Shown: positions 46,373-55,640, numbered from the stretch's first letter. The stretch is DNA of 64,000 nt from Cytobacillus firmus DS1 (GCF_000565285.1 NZ_APVL01000019.1:1-64000), one strand, 5' to 3'. A program made the numbers and translations. The notes: generated from the letters alone by a model not told the origin.

Positions 46373-47521
46373 GTGCAGACTTGGAATAATTCTGTGAAAG
46401 TCTTTGAATGCATCAAATGTAATCAGCAATTTTCTCCCAATGATTACTTTACAGGCTGCCCTGTGTGTTTGAAAAAACAGCAACCTTCAAGTCTCAAGTT
46501 TTTGTATGAACAAGACATGCCATGGAAAATAGACAAGTCAGCTAAAGGTATGTTTCGGTACGCAGATCGGTTACCCTACAAAACTTTTCCTACTCTTGGT
46601 GAAGGAGAAACTCCCATTATTAGTATGAACGGCCTTGAAAAGGAACTTGGCATACCCGAAATTTGGTTAAAAAATGAGGGGCAAAATCCTACTGGATCCC
46701 ATAAGGACAGGATGAGTCCACTTATCGTTGCAAGAGCTGCCTCGTTGAATCGTTCGACGGTTATTGCTGCTTCTAGTGGGAATGCTGGTGCATCATTGGC
46801 AGCTTATGCAGCAGCTGCAGGATTACGTTGCAAAATCGTGACAACCCCTAAAATTAACGGACCGTGGGAAAAAGCAATTCGTCTTTCTGGAGCAGAAATT
46901 ATTAAAGTCCAGAATTCATTAGAAAGATGGGAGACAGTCCGGAAGTTGGTGGAAGAAGAAGGTGACTATCCAGCTACGAACTACAACATTCCCCCAGTGG
47001 GTAGCAATATGTTTGGAGTTCAAGGGTACACAACGGTGGCATATGAAATCGTTGAGCAATTGAGAGAATGCCAACCTACTGCTGTTATTATACCTTGTGC
47101 AAGAGGGGATCTACTTTGGGGAATTTGGGAAGGATTTGTTGAATCGCTGCGGCTAGGATGGATTGAATCCATACCCCGTTTATATGCGGTAGAACCTTTT
47201 CCCCGCTTGGCTCATGTTCTTCAAGGACGCGATTACAGAGAGAAATTTAGAGGCGATTCAAGACTATTACCTTCTATCGGAGGAGAAACGGTTACGTACC
47301 AATCTTTAGATGCAATTAAATCTTCGAGAGGAGACGCTATAGTAGTTACCAATACTGAAGTTGAAAAGGCTCAATGGGATTTAGCTAAAAGAGGGATTTT
47401 TGCTGAAGGGTCAGCAGCTATAACATGGCCGGCTGTCTCAAAACTGGTCAAAACAGGCAAGATTGATGAAAATGACCGTGTTCTTTTGATGATTACATCA
47501 CATGGATTTAAAGGAGTGTAA
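46373..47521 (+). CDS. Threonine synthase-like PLP enzyme with N-terminal zinc ribbon
   Basis: 382 residues from GTG 46373, ten bases after AGGAGG (an ATG at 46364 is too close). The N-terminus has two CxxC pairs (CIKC, CPVC) as a small zinc ribbon. The fold-type II PLP domain has the lysine in GSHKDRM, the phosphate-binding AASSGNAGASLA, and an EPFPRLAHVL stretch. Related enzymes are threonine synthase, cysteate synthase and diaminopropionate-type lyases. Known threonine synthases sit with hom and thrB, which are absent here. The substrate is unknown, perhaps an amino acid imported by the next gene's product. Confidence 0.82.
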   Translation: MQTWNNSVKVFECIKCNQQFSPNDYFTGCPVCLKKQQPSSLKFLYEQDMPWKIDKSAKGMFRYADRLPYKTFPTLGEGETPIISMNGLEKELGIPEIWLKNEGQNPTGSHKDRMSPLIVARAASLNRSTVIAASSGNAGASLAAYAAAAGLRCKIVTTPKINGPWEKAIRLSGAEIIKVQNSLERWETVRKLVEEEGDYPATNYNIPPVGSNMFGVQGYTTVAYEIVEQLRECQPTAVIIPCARGDLLWGIWEGFVESLRLGWIESIPRLYAVEPFPRLAHVLQGRDYREKFRGDSRLLPSIGGETVTYQSLDAIKSSRGDAIVVTNTEVEKAQWDLAKRGIFAEGSAAITWPAVSKLVKTGKIDENDRVLLMITSHGFKGV

Positions 47522-47577
47522 TTGTATCAGGTTATTAATACTATTTTAGCAAGCTTATTCTAAAGGGGGAACAAGGG

Positions 47578-48861
47578 GTGAAATTAGCAACCAAAACGCT
47601 TATTGCTATTATGTTAGGAGTCCTGGCTGGATTATGTTTAAGCATCTTTTCTCCAAATATATACGGAATATTAAACACCTATATTTTTAGTCCAATCGGT
47701 GAATTATTCATTAAAGCAATAAAAATGATTGTCATTCCGCTTGTATTTTCTGCAGTTGTTTTAAGTATTACCTCAATTGGAAGTCCAAAGAAATTAGGAC
47801 AATTGGGAGGGAAAACAGTTGCTTTATTTGTAGTGACCACCATGATAGCCTGTACCATCGGAATTACAACTGCAATCATAATTGGACCCGGTAAAAACAT
47901 TGTAATCCCTGAAACTTCATCTATATTACAAGATGAAGACCATAATGACCATGGTGCTTCGTCAACTGACACTTTAGAAATACCAACATTGAAGGACACA
48001 ATTTTAAACATTATTCCAAGTAATCCCTTTGAAGCTTTTGCTTCGGGAGATATGTTGCAAGTCCTAACATTTTCTATATTTTTCGGATTTGGATTGGTAC
48101 TTCTCGGCGATAAGGCAAAGACTATAAATCAGTTTATTCATCAGCTTAATGAGCTAATGATGAAGCTTGTTCAAATTATTATGAAGGTGATCCCTTTCGC
48201 GGCTTTCTCACTTGTTGCTACATCAATGGGCACTGCAGGCTTGGAGCTTGTTGGATCAATGGTAAAGTATCTTATTGTTATTGCTGTGGGATTAATTGTT
48301 CATGTGTTAGTTACTTATAGCTGCATGATATCTCTCTTTACAAAGTTTAAGCCTATTCATTTTTTTCATAAAATGACACCGGCCATTGGGACTGCTTTTG
48401 CAACAAGCAGCAGTGCTGCCACACTCCCTGTTACAAAAAGCTGCTGTGAAAATGACCTCAAAATATCTCATGATGTAAGTTCTTTTGTTCTCCCTCTTGG
48501 AATGACTATAAATATGAATGGTGCTTCTTTAAGTCATGGAGTAGCTGCCGTTTTCGTCGCACAGCTTAATGGGATAGATTTAGGTCTAGCTCAATATTTA
48601 ACAATTATTTTTATATCTTTATTGGCTTCAATAGGTGCACCTGCAATACCAGGAGGCGGAATAGTATCGCTATCAATGGTTTTCCTCGCAGTAGGCTTAC
48701 CGATTGATGGGGTAGGAATTGCAATTATTTTAGGTCTATTTAGATTGGTTGATATGGCATTAACCTCCGTAAATGTACTCGGAGATGCTGTTTGTGCAAG
48801 TATAGTGGATAAGAATAAAGGAAAATCCAGTGACGTTATCAATCAGAATTTTGTGTCTTAA
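47578..48861 (+). CDS. Dicarboxylate/amino acid:cation symporter (DAACS)
   Basis: 427 residues from GTG with AAGGGGGAAC. Hallmarks are FATSSSAATLPVT (first re-entrant loop), MTINMNGASL (transport-core helix 7) and IGAPAIPGGGIV (second loop), as in GltP/GltT glutamate-aspartate carriers. An acidic, His-containing loop (QDEDHNDHGASS) lies between early helices. It probably forms an operon with the PLP enzyme and takes up an acidic amino acid or related compound. Confidence 0.92.
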   Translation: MKLATKTLIAIMLGVLAGLCLSIFSPNIYGILNTYIFSPIGELFIKAIKMIVIPLVFSAVVLSITSIGSPKKLGQLGGKTVALFVVTTMIACTIGITTAIIIGPGKNIVIPETSSILQDEDHNDHGASSTDTLEIPTLKDTILNIIPSNPFEAFASGDMLQVLTFSIFFGFGLVLLGDKAKTINQFIHQLNELMMKLVQIIMKVIPFAAFSLVATSMGTAGLELVGSMVKYLIVIAVGLIVHVLVTYSCMISLFTKFKPIHFFHKMTPAIGTAFATSSSAATLPVTKSCCENDLKISHDVSSFVLPLGMTINMNGASLSHGVAAVFVAQLNGIDLGLAQYLTIIFISLLASIGAPAIPGGGIVSLSMVFLAVGLPIDGVGIAIILGLFRLVDMALTSVNVLGDAVCASIVDKNKGKSSDVINQNFVS

Positions 48862-49338
48862 TTCAGCAAGTTCCATAGGCTAACCTCTTTTATACCGACA
48901 CAAGGAAAAGGAACGGTGACTTTTACAGGGATATGAATATGATCCTCTGTCCTGCAAAGTTAACCTATTTTGGTGTGCATCGATAAGTAAAAAATTAACT
49001 ACATTTATTTCAATTAATCCTTTTGGACCTTAATGGCCCAAAAGGATTTTTTGTAAGCAAAAAAAACCTAGCCAGCGTTTGTTAATTTATCGAATAGGAC
49101 CCTAACGAAACAGTTATAACTTCATGCTTTTACTTATATTGTAATCGAACTATCTAGATATTAAAAAGGATTTTCTTCATCTCCATACTTTCTCAAAACA
49201 AATGTGCAATAATATTTTTTTCTGTAATATAAAAAGGAGGATTTACATGTTTAAATAAAATTCATTAATGCTTCTAATCTAGTTTTGTAAAACGAAATAA
49301 CACTATTTGAACATTATAACGATAGAACGGAGATGTGT
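48862..49338 (+). other. Intergenic with a terminator and an orphan ribosome binding site
   Basis: The terminator is at 49016-49053. At 49230-49255 a perfect AAAGGAGGATTTACATG is followed by only three codons (Met-Phe-Lys) and a stop, so a gene start remains without its gene. Nothing else is recognised. Confidence 0.5.
49016..49053 (+). terminator. Terminator after the symporter gene
   Basis: AATCCTTTTGG pairs with CCAAAAGGATT, then TTTTTG. Confidence 0.85.
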
Positions 49339-50745
49339 ATGAAGTCAAAAATCTACTTTACGCTATTTGTTGTCAGCTTTGTAATAATGGGACTAGAAAT
49401 GACCGCTACAAGACTGATAGCACCTTCATTTGGTAACACAGTTTACACATGGGGAATAATTATATCGATTTTCCTGATTGGATCAAGTGTAGGATACATA
49501 GTAGGAGGATATCTAGCTGATAAAGCAAACATTCGCGAAATCATGTTGTTTATATATCTTTTTGGTATTCTTTCGATAGCCATTATTCCATTGATTAAAA
49601 CTACGCTTTTTCCATTACTTGAATCACTTTCAAGTACCCCCGGTACTACGCTCGGTGTGCTTTTGCTTTATTTAATTCCTAATTTTCTTCTAAGTGTAAT
49701 CGGGACTGTCCTTATGAAGGATGGTATAGGAGAATTGGCAAGTGGAAAAGTCATTGGTAGCTTACATTCAGCATCAGCGATCGGAAGCGTTCTTGGAACA
49801 ATTGTGACAACTTTCTGGCTAATACCCTGGACTAATATCAACTCCATTATTGGCCTTCTAGCTGGCCTGGTATATTTAACAAACATTATTTATTGTGATA
49901 CTAAAACCAAGATGCAAGGATTTTTATTAATTATCCCTGCACTGTTTATTGCTCTTCCTTTTCTTTTAGTTGGAGAGAAATCCCAAGACATTCTTTTGAA
50001 GAAGACAAGTCTTTACCATGATATTTATGTATTGGAAAAGGATTTCTATCAAGGGAGAGAAGGAAGATTCCGTTCACTCACCTTTGGCAATAAAACTACT
50101 ATTCAGGGAATGATGGATATGAATCAACCTGACAAACTTCTCCTTGATTATTCAAAAAGCGTGTGGGAGATTTCTAAAACATTTTCTCCAGAGAGTAAAG
50201 AAGTCTACATGATTGGCCACGGTATTGGAACATTAACACGTAAGTTTGAAGATACCAATAAAAATGTTCTCGTTGCGGAAATCGACAAAGAGGTAGTAGA
50301 CGTCAGCCGCCAATATTTTCAATACAATGGTAATAGTGTAGAGATAGGTGACGGGAGAAAAATTCTAAAAGAGCAGAAAAAAAGATTTGATCTCATCTTT
50401 TTGGACGCTTATAACAATACAACTCAAATTCCCTTTCATTTAATTTCAAAAGAGTTCTTTGAGCTAACAAGTGAGAAGTTAAATAATAATGGTATTTTAA
50501 TTATTAACGCAATCGGCAAACAGAAAGGAGATTTGCTGATTGAATCAATGAATAGCACTTTAAAATCAGTTTATCCCTATGTTTACATCTATGGGAGAGA
50601 AGATGGAAAAGGAATTCAAAACTTTACAATTATTGGAAGTAAATACCCGATTGAGGATAAAAAAATAAAGGGCCATAACTTGATCAAAGTTGGAAAAGGG
50701 AAAGTAATTCTAGATAGCGACACGAAGTTAACTAACCTAAATTAA
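49339..50745 (+). CDS. Membrane protein fused to a spermidine-synthase-like domain
   Basis: 468 residues. Six or more membrane segments (to about residue 215) precede a spermidine/spermine-synthase-like Rossmann domain: MIGHGIGTLTRKF, LVAEIDKEVVDVSRQYF, VEIGDGRKILKEQ and DLIFLDAYNNTTQIPFHL. Such fusions are widespread but their reaction is not established; a real spermidine synthase would have its polyamine-binding residues without a membrane part. The ATG at 49339, six bases after ACGGAG, is preferred to 49333. Confidence 0.82.
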   Translation: MKSKIYFTLFVVSFVIMGLEMTATRLIAPSFGNTVYTWGIIISIFLIGSSVGYIVGGYLADKANIREIMLFIYLFGILSIAIIPLIKTTLFPLLESLSSTPGTTLGVLLLYLIPNFLLSVIGTVLMKDGIGELASGKVIGSLHSASAIGSVLGTIVTTFWLIPWTNINSIIGLLAGLVYLTNIIYCDTKTKMQGFLLIIPALFIALPFLLVGEKSQDILLKKTSLYHDIYVLEKDFYQGREGRFRSLTFGNKTTIQGMMDMNQPDKLLLDYSKSVWEISKTFSPESKEVYMIGHGIGTLTRKFEDTNKNVLVAEIDKEVVDVSRQYFQYNGNSVEIGDGRKILKEQKKRFDLIFLDAYNNTTQIPFHLISKEFFELTSEKLNNNGILIINAIGKQKGDLLIESMNSTLKSVYPYVYIYGREDGKGIQNFTIIGSKYPIEDKKIKGHNLIKVGKGKVILDSDTKLTNLN

Positions 50746-50942
50746 TTTTATAATTCCTAGCTAGTAATTGTCATATTAATATACCCAAGAATAATAAAGA
50801 ATGTAACAGATATAATCATCCAACAATAACAGAAAGCCCTTAGGTTTTTTTATTTTTTCAGTGATGACTATTAATAAAAGAGCGACATAAGTGAAATTTT
50901 TTTGTTACCATGAGAGAAAAAATAAAAAAAGCTGGTGGAAAA

Positions 50943-51656
50943 ATGGGGAAAACAATTTTAGTTGTAGATGACGATCATGATATTGTACGGCTAATTACAG
51001 AAAGCTTAAAATTTGAACAGTTTTATACGATACAAGCTTATTCTGGAAAAAAGGCTTTGTACTATTTGAAAGAAAACAAGATTGATTTTGTTGTTTTGGA
51101 TATCATGATGCCGGAAATGGATGGTTTGGAAGTTTGCCGGAAAATTAGAAGTGAATACAATATCCCCATTCTGTTGCTAAGTGCACGCAGCAGGGATATG
51201 GACAAGATTATCGGACTGGAAATTGGAGCAGACGACTATATGACGAAACCTTTCAGCATTCAGGAGCTTACCTCACGGATAAAAGCTCATTTCAGAAAGG
51301 TTGACCGTTTGCATCAGGAATGGAATGGCATTATAAAGGAGAAGGAAGTGAAGTTTCTAAATTCAAACTCGCCTCTTGTGTTAAATGACAAGACTTATGA
51401 AGCTTTTTTAAATCATCAAAAGTTAGAGTTATCGACTAAGGAATTTCAAATTTTATCCTTTCTGAAGAATCATCCCAATAATGTCCTCACCCGTGAACAA
51501 ATTTATGATAGCGTCTGGGGAGACGAATACGGAGATTTAAACACCGTCACCGTTCATATAAAAAATATCCGAAAAAAGATTGGCGTACAGCACGATTTCA
51601 TCAAAACCGTCTGGGGTGTTGGTTACAAATATATTGAAGGGAATACATCAACATGA
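50943..51656 (+). CDS. OmpR-family response regulator
   Basis: 237 residues from ATG 50943 (GGTGG upstream). Receiver with DDDHD, Asp in VVLDIMMPEMDG, LSARS and MTKPFS; winged helix ending in KTVWGVGYKYIEG. The insert between the domains is longer than usual (about residues 120-150). It overlaps the kinase gene by four bases (ATGA). Sequence style is like the VanR/glycopeptide-type regulators. Confidence 0.92.
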   Translation: MGKTILVVDDDHDIVRLITESLKFEQFYTIQAYSGKKALYYLKENKIDFVVLDIMMPEMDGLEVCRKIRSEYNIPILLLSARSRDMDKIIGLEIGADDYMTKPFSIQELTSRIKAHFRKVDRLHQEWNGIIKEKEVKFLNSNSPLVLNDKTYEAFLNHQKLELSTKEFQILSFLKNHPNNVLTREQIYDSVWGDEYGDLNTVTVHIKNIRKKIGVQHDFIKTVWGVGYKYIEGNTST

Positions 51657-52717
51657 AGCTAAAAACCAAGCTTCCATTACTATTTCTCTTCATATTTCTT
51701 CTAACGCTTCTGCTGATTGCTGCCTTTTTTGTCTTTTATATAAAATCGTTATCAGCAGATGAAGGACACGTATGGCTAGAAAATATATTTAGTCCGGTTC
51801 ATTTTCAAATGCTCTTACTTCTAAGTATTTTAATGGGCTTGTTGTTTGTTGTTTTAACAGTATTTTTTCACTTCAATATTACTAAACCCATCCAAGCACT
51901 CAATTTAAGACTAAAAAAAGTAAATATTGGAAACTCCCGAACCCCCTTGCATTCAAGAAGGAAGGATGAAATCGGAGACCTGTATAATCATTTTAATGAG
52001 ATGGAAGAAAGACTATATCAAGCCCATAGGGAACAGGTTGATATGATAGCAGCTATTGCTCATGATTTGAAGACTCCATTAACTACAATAACAGGTTTTG
52101 TTGAGCTTCTCTCTATACAGAAAGATCTGACAAGAATGGAGACACAGGATTATTATGAGCTTATTATGAAAAAAACAAAACACATGGTGGAGCTGATTGA
52201 TTCTTTCTCAATGTATACTAAGAATGAGGCAATGTTTGAAACCATAGCTATGATACCGATAGCAGCTCATAAGTTGTTTGACACTATATCATCTGAATAT
52301 GAGACCGAGTTATCTAGCTTCGATTTCAGGCTTACATGGAAACATACTTTTAACCCGAACCAGCTCATTAGTATCAATGAACACATGATACGGCGTGTAT
52401 TTGGAAATCTTTTCAGTAATGCTGTAAGATACAGCAATAGTAATGAACTTCATGTCTATTTGACCGGTTATGTACAGGAAGGTTATGCATACTTTCTAAT
52501 AGAGGATAATGGCGTTGGAGTGCCTAATCAGGACCTGTCTTTACTGTTTCGTAAATTTTACACGGTGGATAAATCTAGACAAATGAGTAATGGCGGTTCT
52601 GGACTAGGTCTAGCAAGCTGTAAATTAATAATTGAACATCATGGCGGTCAGATTCATGCGTTTCATTCAAATCATGGGGGATTGGGAATCCGTTTTTCAC
52701 TCCCACTATCAGTATAG
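51653..52717 (+). CDS. Sensor histidine kinase (short sensor)
   Basis: 354 residues. Two membrane segments separated by only about 25 residues, so there is no large external sensor. HAMP, H-box AAIAHDLKTPLTTITGF, N box LFSNAVRYS, G boxes EDNGVGV and GGSGLGLASC. Partner of the preceding regulator. Kinases with such small loops usually sense envelope damage or antibiotics within the membrane. Confidence 0.92.
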   Translation: MKLKTKLPLLFLFIFLLTLLLIAAFFVFYIKSLSADEGHVWLENIFSPVHFQMLLLLSILMGLLFVVLTVFFHFNITKPIQALNLRLKKVNIGNSRTPLHSRRKDEIGDLYNHFNEMEERLYQAHREQVDMIAAIAHDLKTPLTTITGFVELLSIQKDLTRMETQDYYELIMKKTKHMVELIDSFSMYTKNEAMFETIAMIPIAAHKLFDTISSEYETELSSFDFRLTWKHTFNPNQLISINEHMIRRVFGNLFSNAVRYSNSNELHVYLTGYVQEGYAYFLIEDNGVGVPNQDLSLLFRKFYTVDKSRQMSNGGSGLGLASCKLIIEHHGGQIHAFHSNHGGLGIRFSLPLSV

Positions 52718-52733
52718 GAATGTGTTCTGAAAG

Positions 52734-52763
52734 ACTTTCAGTTGAAAAACTGAAGGTTTTTTT
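52734..52763 (+). terminator. Terminator after the 50943-52717 two-component pair
   Basis: ACTTTCAGTT and AACTGAAGGT around GAAA, then a T run. Confidence 0.85.
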
Positions 52764-52841
52764 GTTTAAATTCCACTTCATAATTCTTTATATTTTTTCA
52801 TAACTTTTTTATTTTCTTTTTATAGGAGTTTTAGTTTTCTT

Positions 52842-52896
52842 TTTTACAATAAGTCTGCCAGGATCCTATAGAGCTTTAAAGGATTTTACAATAAGT
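52842..52896 (+). repeat. Direct repeat upstream of the small membrane gene pair
   Basis: TTTTACAATAAGT occurs at 52842-52854 and again at 52884-52896, exactly 42 bases apart, about four helical turns. It lies 35 bases before the 52931 start and may be bound by a regulator such as the adjacent response regulator. Confidence 0.55.
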
Positions 52897-52930
52897 ATTT
52901 GACCAATTAACTAAATAGGAGGAAACCCCA

Positions 52931-53152
52931 ATGAATAACTTATCAAACTCCAATCACGACAATGGCGGGAAGCAAGCTAAGGAGCGGCAGCCAGTTATGC
53001 CACGCTGGGTAAAGGTATCATTAATCATTCTTATAGCTCTGCTCCTGCTTTTTGTCATCATAAACATCACAGGCATAGGAGGCAAGCACGGACCTATGCG
53101 GCATTTTGGCCAGACACTGCCCACAGAACAAATGGAGGCACAACAACCATGA
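52931..53152 (+). CDS. Small membrane protein, 73 residues
   Basis: A polar N-terminus (about 28 residues), one membrane helix (VSLIILIALLLLFVIINITGI) and a Gly/His/Pro-containing external tail (GGKHGPMRHFGQT). Site AGGAGGAAAC. The stop overlaps the start of the next gene (ATGA), so the two are coupled. Family not recognised. Confidence 0.75.
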   Translation: MNNLSNSNHDNGGKQAKERQPVMPRWVKVSLIILIALLLLFVIINITGIGGKHGPMRHFGQTLPTEQMEAQQP

Positions 53153-53661
53153 CAATGAAGCCTGGACTCCGGAAGTTCGCCCTCACCGCGCATGTCACTT
53201 GCTCTGTTGGCTGGATTGGAACTGTTATTGCGTACATAGCTTTAGCCATCGCTGGTCAAATCAGCCCGGATATCCAAACGGTACGTGCCGTTTGGATCGC
53301 GATGGAATTGATCGGATGGTACGTCATCGTCCCGTTGGCGCTCATCTCGCTACTCACTGGAATTATCATGTCACTCGGCACCCCATGGGGTCTTTTCCGT
53401 CATTATTGGGTTATATTCAAACTTTTACTAACGGTATTTTCTACGTTCGTCTTGCTCCTTCATATGCCGTTAGTGAGCTCCTTGGCACGATTGGCAGAAG
53501 AAACGGATCCTACAGGTCTGAGCAGGCTACCGAATGAAATATTTCATCCCGCTGGCGGCTTGCTATTGTTGCTGCTTATCGTGACATTGTCGGTGTACAA
53601 GCCGCGGGGTATTACCCCATATGGTTGGAAAAAGCAACAGAAGCAGCATAACCATTTGTAG
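53149..53661 (+). CDS. DUF2269-like integral membrane protein
   Basis: 170 residues, four membrane segments. HVTCSVGWIGTVIAY near the start and LISLLTGIIMSLGTPWGLFRHYWVIFKLLLT are typical of small integral membrane proteins annotated as DUF2269. The His residues within helices could bind heme. Coupled to the preceding gene. This stretch is visibly richer in G and C than its surroundings, which points to a different origin. Function unknown. Confidence 0.75.
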   Translation: MTMKPGLRKFALTAHVTCSVGWIGTVIAYIALAIAGQISPDIQTVRAVWIAMELIGWYVIVPLALISLLTGIIMSLGTPWGLFRHYWVIFKLLLTVFSTFVLLLHMPLVSSLARLAEETDPTGLSRLPNEIFHPAGGLLLLLLIVTLSVYKPRGITPYGWKKQQKQHNHL

Positions 53662-53853
53662 AAGCAGAAGCCCCCTCTATAGCATTCGGTGCAGCAGCCA
53701 ACATATTTTAAAAAAAGAATAACCTAAACTGAAGAATGGTTTTGATGTTTAATTGACAAATTCCTGTTGAATATTGTGATTACCCTTAGACAAACTGTTT
53801 TTATCCTAGATATTTGTTATATAATTAAAAAAAAGCATGGAGGTTTTTAGACG

Positions 53854-54261
53854 TTGAATACTAATGCGGAACAAATAATAACTGATCTTTTAATTAAAAA
53901 AGTTTCACCTTTTTTAATTGTTTTATTTGGTTCAACCGTCAATGGAAACATCCATAGAGAGAGCGATATTGATATTGCTTTTTTAAGCGATGAAAAAAAC
54001 TTAGATAAATATGAATTGTTTATGATCGCTCAAGAACTGGCCGCAAAACTAAACCGAGAAATAGATTTGATTGATTTAAGTAAAGCCAGTACGGTTTTTC
54101 AAGCTCAAATTGTCCAGACAGGTAAAACCATCTATTGTACGGATGAACGAAAAAAGGAGGAATTTGAGTTAAAAGCATTAAAGATGTACGTAAAGCTAAA
54201 TGAAGAACGTTCTGAGATAATAAAAAAGATAGATGAAAGCGGGACCATATATGAAAAGTGA
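53854..54261 (+). CDS. mntA: MntA-type nucleotidyltransferase antitoxin
   Basis: 135 residues from TTG with GGAGG upstream. The minimal nucleotidyltransferase motif GS-x10-DxD is complete: Gly26-Ser27, Asp38 and Asp40. In characterised HepT-MntA pairs, MntA neutralises the HEPN toxin by adding AMP units to a tyrosine of HepT. It overlaps hepT by 11 bases, the standard arrangement. Confidence 0.9.
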   Translation: MNTNAEQIITDLLIKKVSPFLIVLFGSTVNGNIHRESDIDIAFLSDEKNLDKYELFMIAQELAAKLNREIDLIDLSKASTVFQAQIVQTGKTIYCTDERKKEEFELKALKMYVKLNEERSEIIKKIDESGTIYEK

Positions 54262-54655
54262 TGTGATTCTAAACAAAGTAAGTATTATCGAACGTTGTAT
54301 TAAAAGAATACATGAGGAATACGATAATAACTCGAAAAACCTAGAGAATTACACTAAACAAGATTCAATAATATTAAATCTTCAGCGGGCTTGTGAAGCG
54401 AGCATTGATCTAGCCATGCATATTATTGCTAATAAGAAGCTAGGGCTTCCGCAAAATAGCCGGGATGCATTTTCGATATTAGAGAAAGAAGGGATTCTAC
54501 AAGCAAATCTATCTCAAAAAATGAAAGCTATGGTTGGTTTCCGAAATATTGCAGTTCATGACTACCAAGAAATTAATTTAGAGATATTAAAAAAAATACT
54601 TGATGATCATTTAGTTGATTTTTTTGAGTATACCAAAACAATTTTAATGTTTTAG
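54251..54655 (+). CDS. hepT: HepT-type HEPN ribonuclease toxin
   Basis: 134 residues. All-helical HEPN protein with the catalytic and target motif RX4HXY intact: Arg98, His103 and Tyr105 (RNIAVHDY). The tyrosine is the one AMPylated by MntA in studied systems. It cleaves RNA when freed. The start ATG 54251 lies inside mntA. A second, broken copy of this gene occurs at about 59516-59730. Confidence 0.9.
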   Translation: MKSDVILNKVSIIERCIKRIHEEYDNNSKNLENYTKQDSIILNLQRACEASIDLAMHIIANKKLGLPQNSRDAFSILEKEGILQANLSQKMKAMVGFRNIAVHDYQEINLEILKKILDDHLVDFFEYTKTILMF

Positions 54656-54993
54656 CTTATTCTACAAAATACTAAATTAGGTTTTACTACAATACTGAGT
54701 AAATTAGTATATTAAATCCTCTCATGACAAAGTCAAGGGGATTATTTTTTTGTTGTTTATAACATAAAGGTACAATCATGGTTAAAATGAACTCACTAAA
54801 AGAATAAGATGTTTGCTCTAGCATGAATTAAGGAAAGAGAACAAGAAAGGTTTTTTATGTGAGGATATTTTAAGTTTTTTCTACATTTTAATGGGTGAAT
54901 GGGTGAAGCGGTGTATCATCTGGTTTATTTAAAATGAATCTTGAAGGGGTAAAATATCTAATGAAAAATAGATTATTTAAAGGAGTGATAAAC
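54656..54993 (+). other. Intergenic, terminator only
   Basis: Contains the terminator at 54715-54752 and, near its end, the AAAGGAGTG site of the glutaredoxin gene. No other gene was recognised. Confidence 0.5.
54715..54752 (+). terminator. Terminator after hepT
   Basis: AATCCTCT and AGGGGATT (one wobble), then a T run. Confidence 0.7.
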
Positions 54994-55275
54994 ATGCAAA
55001 GAGTTCAAATAGAATTATATTCAAGACCAACTTGACTGGATTGTAAAGAAGCGAAGGAGTTTCTTTCGCAGAACGGTATTAAATACATTGAATATGATTT
55101 AACCCGGAACCCTGATAAAGAGGAAGAAATGAAAAAAAGAACGGGCTCTCGCATTGTGCCTGCTTTTGTTATAAGAGATACAAGACTCCTAAGTATTATG
55201 AAACGTCCTAAAATTTTTATTGGTTTTGAAGTGAATAAGGACAAAATTATTCAGTTACTTAAAGTGCAAAGATAA
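54994..55275 (+). CDS. Glutaredoxin-like protein with TGA at the first active-site cysteine
   Basis: ATG with AAAGGAGTG upstream; 93 codons if the TGA at 55033-55035 is read through. Before the TGA: LYSRPT. After it: LDCKEAKEFL, so the redox motif would be X-Leu-Asp-Cys with X encoded by TGA. The rest is an uninterrupted glutaredoxin fold with the cis-proline segment TGSRIVPAFVI and IFIGFEVNKDKIIQLL. TGA at exactly this cysteine is what a selenocysteine (UxxC) glutaredoxin would show. The other reading is a single TGT/TGC to TGA nonsense mutation. selA, selB and selC are not in the window. Glutaredoxin identity is firm; selenocysteine is a hypothesis. Confidence 0.7.
55051..55069 (+). promoter_or_regulatory. 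Candidate bacterial SECIS hairpin after the TGA
   Basis: GCGAAG pairs with TTTCGC (one G:T) around GAGTTTC, whose first base is G, 21 bases after the TGA. Bacterial SECIS elements lie within the coding sequence shortly after UGA, with a G at the start of the loop. Six pairs is a modest stem and could be chance. Confidence 0.35.
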
Positions 55276-55620
55276 ATTTTAAAACAGATAAGAGTGTGGA
55301 AGGAGTTCCGCTGACAACATGCAGCTGAGACTAATCCAAGATTTTGGGCATACTTGTAAAGTGATGAAATAGTGAATTTGAGAAACCAGACTCAAAAGTT
55401 AATTCCAAAAAAATACAATTAATGGACTTTCTTTTTTATGAAAGTCCTCTTTTTAATTATCAAGTAAGGCCTTTTTGAGGGTTTTGTAAAAATATATTCC
55501 GAATAGTAAAACCTCGATTACACCACCCAAGTATTATTAAGTAAACCAGCATAATTTTTAATTTAATGAACCTATATGCCAAACACCTATTTTTAATCTT
55601 AATAAAAAAAATCCTTCACA
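55276..55620 (+). other. Intergenic, terminator only
   Basis: Between the glutaredoxin frame and the CstR relic. Only the terminator at 55424-55454 is recognised. Confidence 0.5.
55424..55454 (+). terminator. Terminator after the glutaredoxin gene
   Basis: GGACTTTC and GAAAGTCC, then TCTTTTT. Confidence 0.82.
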
Positions 55621-55640
55621 TACTATAGAGGGGTATAGTA
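55621..55640 (+). promoter_or_regulatory. CsoR/CstR-type operator remnant
   Basis: TACTATA, GAGGGG, TATAGTA: seven-base perfect arms around a G tract, as in operators of this repressor family. It directly precedes the decayed repressor gene. Confidence 0.5.

Noticed and set aside
53106-53537. Long open frame overlapping the DUF2269-like gene
   Set aside because: It lies in another frame of a well-supported membrane protein gene and has no ribosome binding site or family features.
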